A DNA stretch of 64,000 nucleotides, from NCBI GenBank assembly GCA_024220505.1, contig JAKZZE010000006.1, positions 1,488,001-1,552,000 on the forward strand. The letters run 5' to 3'. A program made the translations under genes and the position numbers. Origin of the DNA: Rhizopus arrhizus (lineage: Eukaryota; Mucoromycota; Mucoromycetes; Mucorales; Rhizopodaceae). The notes under the pieces were generated by a model. It saw nothing but the letters and a program-made list of their open reading frames with translations, searched no databases and had not been told where the DNA came from. Numbering within the stretch: position 1 is the first letter of the stretch; every line of letters begins with the position of its first letter. Below are positions 24,296 to 35,439 of the stretch, piece after piece.

Positions 24296-27200
24296 TTATG
24301 GATCAGCAGCAGCAGAGGACTTGTCAATCCAGACTTGACCTGGAGCAGAAGACGAGTTGTACTCGATGTCAGGATGACAGATCTTGTCAAAGTGACAGAG
24401 GATCTGACAAAGAGCGGACCAGAAAGGCGGACACCGAGCAGAAGCAGAGACAGGAAGCAAGTTCAAGACATAGTCTATGTGGTGACCCACATAGTCAGCC
24501 GGTGGAACAGGTAAGCAGCACCAAAGAGCAGAAGGAACCAAGGTACAGACCATGAGATGAGAACGAGAAGTATCGCCAAGACCACAGGAACAGGGAGCAG
24601 GCTTGCCTGGGATCCAACCCATGCGCCATCTGATGAGACGAGACCGGTCAGCACGGGAGGCAGGCAAGTACAGGATGGGATCCACCCGAAGAACAGGGCG
24701 ACAAGCGCGGATCAGAACCTGGGGAGTGGACTGTAAGAAGCTATGAAACTGGTCTTGACGATACCTTCGCAACCAAGAAGCAAGACGAGAAGATGAAGAG
24801 ACATCCGAAGGGCAATCGAGGACGATACGCCGCTTACGGAGTCGAGACAGAAGAGACACTGGCACAGACTGAGAGAGCAAAGACAAGAGACAATCGTCAG
24901 GTAGGCCCTCAGAACGACGACAGAACTTGAGCACCAGGGTGTCAGCACGAAAAGACATTGACGGTAGATTGGCAATGTGCCGAAGTACTACAGTTGAGGC
25001 GGTCCTATGACCACCGACAAGCATCCTTAGACATCGGTCTTGGGCACGATTGAGTTCGTCATAGTCCTTTCTTGTAAGCTGAGCTATGGCAAGACCATAC
25101 TCAAGCTTAGGACGTATGAACGCAGCGAACAGACGAGAAGAGAGAAGCAGAGTAAATCCTTGACGGTTGAGCCCCATCGAGTGTAGCTGAGCCATGGCAG
25201 CAAAAGTACCAGACGCGCGATGCTTGATCATAGCAGGGACAGAAATACCCTTACCATCAAAAGGTACACCAAGGTAAGTGAACTCCTCAACAGAGGGAAG
25301 GTCTTGATCATATAGCGACATTTGAACATATCGACTTGATGTAGTAGTGGGTGCATTTAAGACAGCACACTTTGGTGGACTCCACTTGTAACCAAGAGTC
25401 AAGGAGTGGATCTGCGCTAGGTCCAGCATATGCCGAACTTCGCTAGCAGACCCAACCAGCGCCACATCATCCGCATACAACAGACTGTTGATGGGTGTGG
25501 GCGACAGAGACGAGGAAGACAAAGCAGCAGTACCAACCAAAGGACCAAAGGGAAGACCATCGGGAACCAGAGCACCAGGACCAGGAGGACCAGAAGGAGA
25601 CACTGATAACACCGAGGTTGTTGTTGCAGAAGCAGCGGAACGAAGCAGAGCTGGCAATGTGTTGACATAGATCGAGTACAGGTGAGGACTCAAGACAGAG
25701 CCCTGAAGGACACCTGTACTCGGCACAAACGGATCAGAGACATTGTTCTGCAACAACACAGACACCGAGACATCATCAAACATGTTGGCCAACAAGGACA
25801 CCAAGGACAGAGGAGCAGAAGAGGCGAGCATCGATTGCCATATGATACAACGATCGACTGTATCATAGGCTGACTTGATGTCCAAGAAAGCGACCACAGG
25901 ATAATGATTGTGTCGGCGTCGGTAAGAGTGCATCAGATCATGAAGACAGAGAGCTTGATCCAATGCACTGCGCTGGTGACGGAAACCACCTTGAACTACA
26001 TCGAGCGGAGGAGAGACATCTTCAACAAAGGGAAAGAGACACATCTCAAAGAGCTTGCGAACGATGGAGGTCAAGGAGATTGGACGATAGTTCCCTGGCG
26101 AGGTAGGATCACCCTTTTTGTGGATGGGGACCACCTGTGCTTGACGCCAGAGAGAAGGGGTATACGACCACTGGTAGCAGATACTGAAGAGCAAAGAGAG
26201 CAGTGGGGCCAGAACAGACTTGATGGGGAGGAGCATCTCCGTACGCAAGTGGTCAGGACCAGGAGCCTTACGCAGAGGGAGACGTCGCATCAGTGAACCC
26301 ACACTGTCAGCAGAGAACGAAGGCATACCAGGGTCTTGACTATCGAGGTCAAAAGGCACCATACCAGAGACAGAGGGCAGAGGGTCAGGACGCCTTGACG
26401 GAAGACCGTCACCAGAGTAGACCGAGGCAAGGTGTTGACGCATCGCGTTCGCACCTGCAGCAGGGCCGTCAGGATGAGTAAACCCAACCTGTTGACGTCG
26501 TCGGTTCCGAATCACCTTCACCTTCGACATCGCACGAGCAAGTTCGCCACGGGCCAGAGAGTCACAGAAAGCACGCCAAGAGAGACGTTTGGCAGACTTG
26601 AGAGCAGAGCGGAACCGGGCTTGAGCAACCTGATGTCGATCCCACCAAAAGGCCTTGTCGATGCCAATGGCACGACGCCACTTGCGGTAGTGGTATTCAC
26701 GAACATCGGCGAGTTCTTGCAAGTGCGCATTCCAGAATGGCTTCCATTGGGAAGGCCGAGAAGAGCGAGAGCCAACCGACTTGTCGAGTGCACTATAGAT
26801 CGCCTCATTCAGAGTGTCATTGAGAGCGTCTATAGGCGGAGCAGCAGAAGGAGGACTTGACTTCAGAGCTTTGAGCTGATCAACCAATGGAGAGACCAAG
26901 GACTGGAATGTGGCCACGTACAGACTACAGACATCAGGTTCCTTCAACCGAGAGAGGTTCCATAGCCGACGGGCACAAGAAGAAGAAGAAGAGAGAACAG
27001 GCTGCGATGGATAACCATCAGGGACTGCATAGTCAAAGGACAAGGACAACAGTTTGTGGTCAGAGCCAAGAGAGAGATCACTGTAGACTTGCATCCGAGG
27101 GGACCGAAGGACAGAGGTCGTGTTGGTCAAGAAGTAGTCGATCATACTTTGCTTGACTTGACCACCACGAAAGGACAAGAAAGTAGGTACCCCAGGAGCG

Positions 27201-27856
27201 AGAGTCGAGTTCAGAACAGAGAGACCATGTTCTTCACACCAGCGAAGCAGCACCGAACCTCGAGCATTGGCAACGGAATCACCCGTTAGTGCACCAAGAC
27301 GCGCGTTCAGATCACCACAGATGATCGTGTCGTCTGTCAAGGGCAACGAAACCAACACAGAAGAGACCTCGTCGTTGGACAAGGAAGGGGGCAAATACAG
27401 GCAGATGAGACGCAAGGAGCGACCCAACCGCAGACCCAGAGCATACTTGGTATGAACCGGGAACTGTACCACAGCCATCGGACACCGAGGAGACACCAGA
27501 GCAGAGACACCTTGAGAGCCACGATAGCTGTTGATCACAGGAGAGCCATACAGATTGAACTGGGTCCAAGAGGTACGGATCCTGTGAGGCGGAAGCAACC
27601 AGGTTTCAGTGATGAAGACCAAAGAGAACGACTGGCAGTGACGGAGGAGATCCTCGGCTGTGGATTCTTGAAGCCCATTGGCATTCCACAAGCCGATTGT
27701 GAGCGGAATAGAAGATGATGAAGAGGATGATGATGGACCATGGGAGCCATGAGAACCAGAGGAAACCAAAGGAGAGGAAGGAGTTGACTGATCTGGGACC
27801 ATACCAGATGTAGAGACCAAGGATGCATTATAATGACAAGTATTACTACTCATCAT
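24296..27856 (-). CDS. LINE ORF2: endonuclease-reverse transcriptase
   Basis: 1186 residues, ATG at 27854-27856. Ser-rich head; apurinic-type endonuclease at about residues 50-275 (LWNANGLQ, FITETWL, IICGDLNAR, GSDHKLLSLSF); reverse transcriptase at about 560-830 with KKGDPTSPGNYRPISL, FLDIKSAYD, GVLQGSVLSP and the catalytic LLYADDVAL near 794; then a C-terminal Cys/His motif CSCGLGDTSRSHLMVC near 1089, a zinc knuckle usual at the end of such proteins. It nicks target DNA and copies the element RNA onto the nick. All catalytic motifs are present and there is no stop or shift, so it may be active. The start overlaps the ORF1 stop as TAATG, which suggests translational re-initiation. Family within LINEs not assigned. 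Confidence 0.92.
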   Translation of the reverse strand: MMSSNTCHYNASLVSTSGMVPDQSTPSSPLVSSGSHGSHGPSSSSSSSSIPLTIGLWNANGLQESTAEDLLRHCQSFSLVFITETWLLPPHRIRTSWTQFNLYGSPVINSYRGSQGVSALVSPRCPMAVVQFPVHTKYALGLRLGRSLRLICLYLPPSLSNDEVSSVLVSLPLTDDTIICGDLNARLGALTGDSVANARGSVLLRWCEEHGLSVLNSTLAPGVPTFLSFRGGQVKQSMIDYFLTNTTSVLRSPRMQVYSDLSLGSDHKLLSLSFDYAVPDGYPSQPVLSSSSSCARRLWNLSRLKEPDVCSLYVATFQSLVSPLVDQLKALKSSPPSAAPPIDALNDTLNEAIYSALDKSVGSRSSRPSQWKPFWNAHLQELADVREYHYRKWRRAIGIDKAFWWDRHQVAQARFRSALKSAKRLSWRAFCDSLARGELARAMSKVKVIRNRRRQQVGFTHPDGPAAGANAMRQHLASVYSGDGLPSRRPDPLPSVSGMVPFDLDSQDPGMPSFSADSVGSLMRRLPLRKAPGPDHLRTEMLLPIKSVLAPLLSLLFSICYQWSYTPSLWRQAQVVPIHKKGDPTSPGNYRPISLTSIVRKLFEMCLFPFVEDVSPPLDVVQGGFRHQRSALDQALCLHDLMHSYRRRHNHYPVVAFLDIKSAYDTVDRCIIWQSMLASSAPLSLVSLLANMFDDVSVSVLLQNNVSDPFVPSTGVLQGSVLSPHLYSIYVNTLPALLRSAASATTTSVLSVSPSGPPGPGALVPDGLPFGPLVGTAALSSSSLSPTPINSLLYADDVALVGSASEVRHMLDLAQIHSLTLGYKWSPPKCAVLNAPTTTSSRYVQMSLYDQDLPSVEEFTYLGVPFDGKGISVPAMIKHRASGTFAAMAQLHSMGLNRQGFTLLLSSRLFAAFIRPKLEYGLAIAQLTRKDYDELNRAQDRCLRMLVGGHRTASTVVLRHIANLPSMSFRADTLVLKFCRRSEGLPDDCLLSLLSQSVPVSLLSRLRKRRIVLDCPSDVSSSSRLASWLRRYRQDQFHSFLQSTPQVLIRACRPVLRVDPILYLPASRADRSRLIRWRMGWIPGKPAPCSCGLGDTSRSHLMVCTLVPSALWCCLPVPPADYVGHHIDYVLNLLPVSASARCPPFWSALCQILCHFDKICHPDIEYNSSSAPGQVWIDKSSAAADP

Positions 27857-28842
27857 TATAATGATCCAAAGCTAGAGCGAGAGGCAGGACGGTGATGCTC
27901 ATAGTCATCAAGAGCCATGTCTTCAGCCATATCATCGTAATGGCGGGCAGTCTTGGGTCGATCTTCCTTAGCAGACAGAACTTCAGATACTGTCTCATCA
28001 GAGACAAGGGCTTGCGCCAACAAGTAACGAGAGACAGAGACAGCAACAGGATAACGCAAGCGCTCTAAAGCCTTGCGAGAACGATCATCATTAATCAGTG
28101 AGATAGCATGGCTACGCTCCTCGACAGAAACAGAGTCAAACTTGGGATCGGCCAGGTTGGCAGGGTCAAGTGGATCGAAAGTATCCAAGGTGGGGATCTT
28201 GGCCTTTTCGAGCAAGGACAGAAGAGCAGGCTTGTACTGCAGATGTACGAGCAGACCGACAACAGAGTGAGCAGGATAGCACACATCCAAGATGCGCCAG
28301 CTATCCACACCAAGACGAGAGAGACGACGACGAGCTTCAGTGTAGGTCATCCTACGAGAGCGAGGTATATAAACATACTCGAAGCCTTGTTCACCAGACA
28401 CAGGCTGGAAACCACGAGCAGCAGCGGCACGACGACGGAGTTTGTTCTTTGCAGAACGAGAGACAACAGTAGCCCAAGACGAGGCAGCAGTACCCAAGGA
28501 GGGCGAAGGAACGGACTCTTTAGCACCGTTAGGAGCGGCAGCAGAAGAAACAGCGGTACTTGAATTAGGGGTGCTTGTAGGGACCCCGGTAGTTTGTGCG
28601 GCCAATTGGGCACGCAGGGAAGCAATCTCATTGGCTTGAGATTGGGTTGTTTCGGCAAGGCGAGCATTCTCACCTCGCAAAGTTTCAAGCTCTAGCTTGA
28701 GCTGTTCAAGAGCAGAGAGACGAGCAGTGACAGCTTGAAGTGCGTGACTTAGACTCTGAACAGTGACTTCGTGGTCGGACGAATTGGGTCCGGCGGCGGC
28801 ATTCAGGATTTTGGATCCTCTAGTATTTCTTGTTGTTGACAT
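27856..28842 (-). CDS. LINE ORF1 protein (putative RNA-binding)
   Basis: 328 residues from ATG at 28840-28842. I chose it over an upstream non-ATG extension because it starts the conserved region. Leucine-heptad coiled coil at about residues 30-90 (LSALEQLKLELETLRGEN); Ser/Ala-rich linker; basic patch KNKLRRRAAAARG; then GFEYVYIPRSRRMTYTEARRRLSRLGVDSW and RILDVCYPAHSVVGLLVHLQY, an RRM-like fold by pattern. This matches the broken ORF1 at 1-843. Likely forms trimers on the element RNA (from knowledge of LINE ORF1 proteins, not shown here). No CCHC zinc knuckle seen. Its TAA overlaps the ORF2 ATG. Confidence 0.82.
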   Translation of the reverse strand: MSTTRNTRGSKILNAAAGPNSSDHEVTVQSLSHALQAVTARLSALEQLKLELETLRGENARLAETTQSQANEIASLRAQLAAQTTGVPTSTPNSSTAVSSAAAPNGAKESVPSPSLGTAASSWATVVSRSAKNKLRRRAAAARGFQPVSGEQGFEYVYIPRSRRMTYTEARRRLSRLGVDSWRILDVCYPAHSVVGLLVHLQYKPALLSLLEKAKIPTLDTFDPLDPANLADPKFDSVSVEERSHAISLINDDRSRKALERLRYPVAVSVSRYLLAQALVSDETVSEVLSAKEDRPKTARHYDDMAEDMALDDYEHHRPASRSSFGSL

Positions 28843-29819
28843 TTGGATGCAAACTTTCAGCAATGATTAAGCAACAAGTAGTGAAGATATCAGAATAAGA
28901 ATTGAACCAAATAAAAGTATAGATCAAAAGGCGTCGATTGATGTAAAAATTGTTGATGGATGGATAGATTTGACAGAGATATCGCACTGCAAATAATCGT
29001 GCAAACTCTGCACATTGTTAATTTTTAGCAATATGCTTTTCTGTTTAACGATGCCAAAAGCTGTGATTGAATGGGTATTTATGCCGACGTCAATATCGGC
29101 ACCCTTTAAGGACCTAAATGTCTGTCAATATATTCTGCGTCTCTGTATGGTGCCGATATTAACGAAAATGATGATCCATAGCTATAAGTAGATTTATACA
29201 GACCCAATTGTCGTTCTGCGAAGGCGTCTCTCTTGTTAGCTGCTTTACATAGTCTATTCTACGTTATAAATAATTTGGCAACCAATGATACTTTTTAAAT
29301 CATTACTTTATTTGTCTTTTTACTCTTTATAAACCACTCATATTGCCTTATATACTTCTTTATGAACCACTCATATTGCCTTATATATTTCTTTATAAAC
29401 CACTTATATTGCTTTATATACTTCTTTATCGACCATTCATATTGCAATAAATTTTGCTTTATATATACAAAAAAATAGGGATTTTGTTTATAAAAAATAG
29501 CTTTTTTTTATTTGAATAAAATAATAATAACAATACATAGTATTTCTTTGCTTGTAGCATTTTAGCAGTGTGCTTGACTTACCTAATGTCACCAGAATAG
29601 CAGCATCTAATCTAAAAATACATCAACTAGTCTCGTGGAACTCAAAAAGTTCTCAAAAGAAAAAAAAAAAAAAAAAGCCAAGCTCAAGGATTCAAAGACA
29701 CAAGGACTCAAAGGCACAAGGACCTGGGTAATTAAAGCAAAAGAAGGAAATACATCAGTACTTAAGAACCAAAGTAAAAGCCAGGAAAGAAACAGAAAGA
29801 GGCCAAAGCAGAGCAACAT

Positions 29820-30130
29820 TCATCTACAATAGATGTTAAATATCGTGTATATATAATAAAAGCAATAGTACCTTTCTTTAGATAGACCATGGGAAAAAAA
29901 CTAGCTAAGCGTATACTCACAAGTAAAAAAGCAGCAGACATCTATAATAATTATTAGCTATGAAGGATATGTAATAAAAGTAATAGTACCTTTCTTTAGA
30001 TGGGCTAAGAGAAAAACCTTGCTAAGCTTTACCAACAAGTAAAAAAAAAGGAAGCAGAACGCATCTATAATAAATATTAGTTATGGAGTATATAGTAAAA
30101 GTAATAGTACCTTGCTTTAGACGAACCACG
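29820..30130 (+). repeat. Subterminal repeats of A3
   Basis: Three degenerate copies of the roughly 120-bp catctataata...agtacctt repeat, at the place of the repeats in A1 and A2. Confidence 0.6.
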
Positions 30131-30574
30131 AGATAAAAGAAGAAAAAAAGACACCAGCCAAGCTTATACCAACAAGTAAAAGAAGAAGCAACTATAATCC
30201 TGGGAAAAAGACTTTATAAAGACAATTTAAACTATAAAGAAAGCAGCCAACACAACTTTACTAAAGTACAAGTACCATTAGAGCAATAATAGAGTATATA
30301 TAATATTAAGAACTTACCTTTCAGAAAAGATTTTTTTTTAAAAAAAAAAGGAAAAAAAAAAGGGAAAAAAAAGTACTTTTTTTATAGCTTCATTTTACAA
30401 GTGTTACAATTATTCAGTATTAGTAAATTCTAATAACCATGAAAGCTCGTTTCAACTGCATTTTTTAACACAGTTCAGCTATTAAAATATTCAAAAAGCT
30501 TGTTTATATATTGTTAGACTTATTCTTTATTTAAATTTAACATCTTCAACCCTAATAGTGTTTTTTTTTTTCTT

Positions 30575-30610
<36 letters not shown>

Positions 30611-30646
30611 TACAAAATAAACTGAAGAATATAAAAACAATGTAGC

Positions 30647-31051
30647 TGATTTATCCAAGAATAGAAAGGAACAAGAGAGGACGAGACTCGATAAAGAGAT
30701 TGCTTTATTTAATAAGAAAATGATACTCTATTTATACTTTTCATACACGGATAATATTTCATGTTATGGATTAATAATTAATGAGTATGATATAACTGAT
30801 GACAAATAGATAATGGTTACGTGTTCTTCCATTGTTATCTTTGTCATCATAAGCATTTATCCATAGAATACTCGTATATGATTGACTGTGATTTAGTTCC
30901 TGGATTTAATATAATTTAACCGTGCAATTACGCAGCATCTTATCCTTAATGAAGATTATCCGAATTAACCTGTAGCCTATCTATTGGATATATTTTACAT
31001 GTAGCTTATTAATACTGTTTTCATATCGAGTTATGAATGATGGATACATCA
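30647..31051 (-). mobile_element. Solo LTR S1 in the A3 gene leader
   Basis: 405 bp, TGATTTATCC to GGATACATCA on the plus strand, flanked by GTAGC on both sides (30642-30646, 31052-31056). A tataaata box and aataaa on the minus strand show minus orientation. Its right duplication ends 42 bp before the ATG of the A3 accessory gene, so it separates that gene from its former upstream region. Confidence 0.88.
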
Positions 31052-31098
31052 GTAGCACATTCTTCTTTTTTCTTCTTCTTTATACTTTATTTTAAAAA

Positions 31099-32378
31099 AT
31101 GTCTAGACGCGTCGCTACACCCATCAACGTTCCCAGCAATGCCCCAAAAAGGGCAAGAGTTTCTTCAAATATCGCTGGATCATCATCCACTGTTGTTCCT
31201 TCTTCCTCTTCTCTTTTCCCTGCTCCTGCTCCTGTTCCCGCTCCTGCTCCTGTTCCCGCTTCTGCTCCTGTTCCCGTTTCTGCTCCTGTGGCCGCTCCTG
31301 TTGCAACATTTGGTAGCCATACTGGTGCAGAGGCTATTGGAGCAGCCTCTAGTTTCACACCAGAGATGATGGCTGCCCAAATGCAGTTTTTTGCTCAAAT
31401 GTGGCAACAGCAACAGCAGCAGCAGCAGCAGCAGCAACATTCAGTTCAACAGCCACAGCAAGGGCAGCAGTATGTTTCTGTGGCTGAGATCAACAAGATC
31501 AAAAAGCAGTGTAGTGTAAGCTAAAAATTAAAGTATCAATTAGTAAATTCAATTTAGTAACTTTATTTCTTAATTTTTTCACTTACATTATAGGATCACA
31601 TAGCTGATCACTACCGTGAATACTTGGTTGGCCGTGGCATCAAGTTTGATACGCTCAAGTCCATCACCGACAAGGCCAACAGAAAAGTAAAAAATCTGTT
31701 GCGCGATGAAGTCAGGAAGCACCAACGCTTCAATTGCCTGACTGATTCGCAGATATTCACCATGATTAGAAGTAAGTTCTATTACATGGTGGATAAGGCA
31801 AATGGGAAAGCTGTGGCGACACCAACGTCAGCCTGCCGCAGCCGCGTAAATGCAGTAAGTACTTGATATTCAAAAAATCATAATATAAAATGCCTATAAT
31901 ACTTATATCAATACTTTATGATAGAAACTCCTTAACAGGAGGATTGCTTACAACGCCAACGCAGCAGCATACCACGCCCGGTTCCCATTTGCCGAAAAGA
32001 TCTTGACGGTTGCTTGGACCTCTGATGAGGAGGATGGCCCAGAAGATGAAGATGGCCGTACATTTATTGTCAAGCGGCCATCATTCAGAAGTGAAAGAGT
32101 AAGTATAACATATCAATAAACCTCTTTTTCTAATATACCTTAATTGCCTACAGGTAGTGGAATTCCACAAAGAGCTGCAGAAAGGGCACAAAGACTTGTT
32201 AAAGAAAAAGGGGGCTCCACCAGCTATTAGAAGAAGAATAGAAAATGTTGAGGTGGAGTTCCCTTATAAGCTCGACCATGAGTATTACCCTTCCTGGGCT
32301 TTTTCTTCCCCTGCTCTTGGCTTTCCAACTTCTGTTTCTGGTTCTTCCTCCTTTGCCGCCGTCAACCCAATGCCATAG
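31099..32378 (+). CDS. Four-exon accessory protein of A3 (unrecognised)
   Basis: Exons 31099-31515, 31594-31854, 31925-32098 and 32154-32378 (417, 261, 174, 225 nt) join in phase 0 to 358 residues. Same layout as the A2 protein: MSRRVATPINVPSNAPKRAR head, shorter Ala-Pro-rich stretch, polyglutamine run, basic central part (YYMVDKANGK, CRSRVNA), acidic DEEDGPEDEDGR block and a tail with SWAFSSPALGFPTS. Exon lengths 2-4 are identical to A2, while exon 1 differs only through its repeats. No known domain recognised. The low-complexity head and basic middle would suit a DNA- or chromatin-binding helper, but that is a guess. Transcription may now depend on the solo LTR inserted just upstream. Confidence 0.82.
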
Positions 32379-32567
32379 GCATCCACTTTTTTTTTTTCCT
32401 TTCCTTTTTGTTCCTTGTTTTGTTGTCGTTTTTCAAATTGAATAAACATTTGTTAAAAAAAAAAAGCTAGTCTATTGAATGATTCTTTAGTAAAATATGT
32501 AATAAAATAAAAATAATAATAATAATATCGATAGATAAATGAATGATTTAATGGTTTTGCATATTTG

Positions 32568-35439
32568 TTACATATAAATTTTTCTTGGAAGAGAGAGAGT
32601 GAGGATGTGGTTATCGATGTATGATTTGACAGCAACAGGGTTATAAATTCGATGAATTGGAAGTATGCTAAGTCTTGACACTGGTTCATATTGATTCTTC
32701 CACACTTGGATGCCAGTACCATCGAAGGTGGGGAAATGCTGGGTCGCATGGCTGTACCAATTGACAAATGCAAAGTAATGAGTCATATTGTTAAATGAAT
32801 GTGTGAAAAGATATGATATTTGACCAATGCGCAGTTGATTGTCGACAATGGCCTGAATGAATGATGAAGGTGATGATGAAAAGGAATTGTTAATTGCTGG
32901 CTGATAAAGTTGTCCAAGCAAAGTGATATTTTTAAATGAATGTATAGTAGTATCGATGTATGTATTAGTTGCATAGGTGTAGATATAATAGGCTTTTAAA
33001 GCTTCATAATGTTCATGGCATATAAGGTGTGTTTTTTTGTTGTATTTTAAAGGATAGGAGGTTGGTGGCAGAGGCTCACTACCAGTAATCGTCGAATTGA
33101 ATAAACTAGGCCCGTCTATGAAACGAGAGTAGTCAAATGGCGTTAAACCACTCTCATCACTCGTAACCTCGCCTATCTTTTCTATAGATTTCACTAATAG
33201 GAGCATGTCATTGTTGGTTGTGTTAATGAATGAATGTAATGAGTGTATGAGGTCTTGTGTATGAACATTTTGGATAAACATAATTGCATAGGTTGTTTCG
33301 AAGCCTGTCTTAAAATTAATGTTTATATTTTTTATGTTACCATTAAGGCGTTCGAAACCATAAAGCCAAAAGGCATAAGAAGGACCAAAGTCCAAAAAGC
33401 ATTCCTTGAGATGCATATGCATGTGCATGTTTGGTGTTGCCATAGAGTTTCCATATAGTCGAACACAAGTCTTGCCAAAATTTTTAAAGAGTGAATGGGC
33501 TATGTCTATGTCTTCATTTGTAACAAGGGGCCCAGTGACCAATTTCACCGCTTCAACGTACAGCATCCAATTGTCAAAGTGCTCTCTTGCCAGTTTCTGT
33601 TTCAAGAGAAATGGCGACAGCACAACGCACCACGTTCTCCACTCGTCTGATTTCATGTTACTGAAACAACTTTCAATCTTGGCTTTTTTTTTTTTAAAAA
33701 AAAAATAATTGTTAGCTTGAACATGAATTAAAGTTTTTTATATTTGTTACATACATCTAGATATCTTGCAGTATTGAGAAGGAATGATAACTGAGCTAGA
33801 TTCATCAGCCATTGCCTTGAAATCATTTACAGTGAGCAAACCACGGCCTTCCCAAACTTCAATCATTCTTTTTGGTGTACCAAGAAACAAGTTGTGCATT
33901 GGATCCACAGCTGTCAATCTCACCACATCAAAATAACAAAGTCTATGGAGCTCACTCCATTTACTCCCCGTGCTCGTCTGTAAGGCTCTTTGCTGAGTGA
34001 TGTGAGTTGCATTCAGCCAGTCAAATGCTTCTTGTCTTTGTTGAATACTGTCCCTCATTATCCAGTGTTCATCATCAAAGTTGGAAAAATCAGGCTTGGA
34101 TGAATTCACACCAGTACTGATTCTAGGAAAGACAGTTGAGCATTTGTTACAAGCCTTATGAGCTGACTGCCCCATAAACCCGGCTACTTTACGCGCTGCA
34201 GGTATGTCGCAATTGACTGACATTAAAGCAACACGAACAAGCATACCATTTGGGCATTGATAGGTGGGTATAACCACACCATCGTACAGGACAATCAACT
34301 CATCCACCATTGGCCGCAAGAAGTTTTGAATTTGGTCATCCGTGGGCTCGCCAGGACCAGGAATCATACCAACAAGAATAACGTTGGAAGTCTTCATCCT
34401 TGAACTTCTTGGGAGATTGTTGATAGTGAGGTACACACCACCACAAGAATAGTGCATACCGTCACTAGGCTGAAACCAGTCCACATTCAACGACACCATC
34501 AACGACCTTTCTTTGTTGACAAATGGCTGAGCATTTGAGTCGGCAAGCTGACTCCAAACTCTACCATCATAGATGTCGTAAAGAACATCCTCTTCCACCG
34601 ATCTACTTCTCCACTGCTCAATTTGGAACTCGAAGGCAGGACGAGCAAAAAACTTCTTCAACGTTTCCAAAATTGAGTTGTAAGGGTACTCAAGAGCAGG
34701 CTTGACGGTGCTTCCAACAAAAAGAGGATTACCACATGGTTGTTCTTGGCGGTGAGGGTTGTTTGCAAACCTGACATAAGAGCATTGTCGGGCATGCAAA
34801 CTTCCCGTGGTGTAAACGCTTCTGCAAAGGGAACAGACAAGAAAACGAGAAACACCACTGCTGGCAGACGAGTAGTTGACCATGACACGAGCCGTGGAGA
34901 TCTTTGTTGGTATCTCCATGTCATGGCCAAGAGCACGAACAAAGAAAGAGAGAAAGGCCAACAATTCTTCACCAGCTTGTACAGAGAGGTACTTTGCTTG
35001 AAAAAGAACCACGTAGAGCACCAAAAGATGCTTGAGCTGTTCTTCGTGGCTCAATTCCTCCTCTCCATCAACATTCATGTGGTCTAACAAATTGTAAAAT
35101 ACAGTTCAATAAATAAATCCTTTCTAATGTAAAATGCTTTGTCGACTGAAAATATACCTTCAAAGGTGGTATGCTCACTTTCGTTTTCAAGGACGGCTGT
35201 TGGTTGTTGCATGACTTCGGCTACTTGTCTTCTGGACTCTATTTTTTTTTTTTTTTTTTTTTTTTACATTAACACGAGTGCGTTTATACGAAAAAATAAA
35301 AACTATAACCTCTTCCTCTGAATCTGTCCAGACGCTTATGAGTAAGAACAGTTCTCTTTGCAAGTCTTCTAAATCCACCGGGATGCATGCTGCATTCGGT
35401 ACAAGTGCAAGCGATTTTAATGTTGTTGATGTTGTTCAT
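32568..35439 (-). CDS. A3 Tnp2-like transposase, intact
   Basis: Minus-strand exons 35439-35310, 35238-35158, 35083-33755 and 33682-32568 (130, 81, 1329, 1115 nt) join in frame to 884 residues with no internal stop. Introns are GT-AG of about 70-75 nt, the last with an A/T-rich acceptor tract ending AAG. N-terminal Cys cluster CTCTECSMH; Cys/His finger CSLCRSVY...HARQCSYVRF; NVDWFQPSD with a likely catalytic Asp; VDPMHNLFLGTPKRM; a long conserved C-terminal half (MHMHMHLKE, FWLYGFERLNG, SDESGLTPFDYSRF, THYFAFVNWYSH). It aligns with A2 along its whole length. Predicted to bind the CACTG ends and carry out cut-and-paste transposition with 3-bp duplications. I can place the first two acidic motifs, but not the final catalytic Glu. 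Confidence 0.87.

Noticed and set aside
24085..24555. 156-codon plus-strand frame
   Set aside because: Antisense to the LINE ORF2 end and 3' untranslated region; no recognisable feature.
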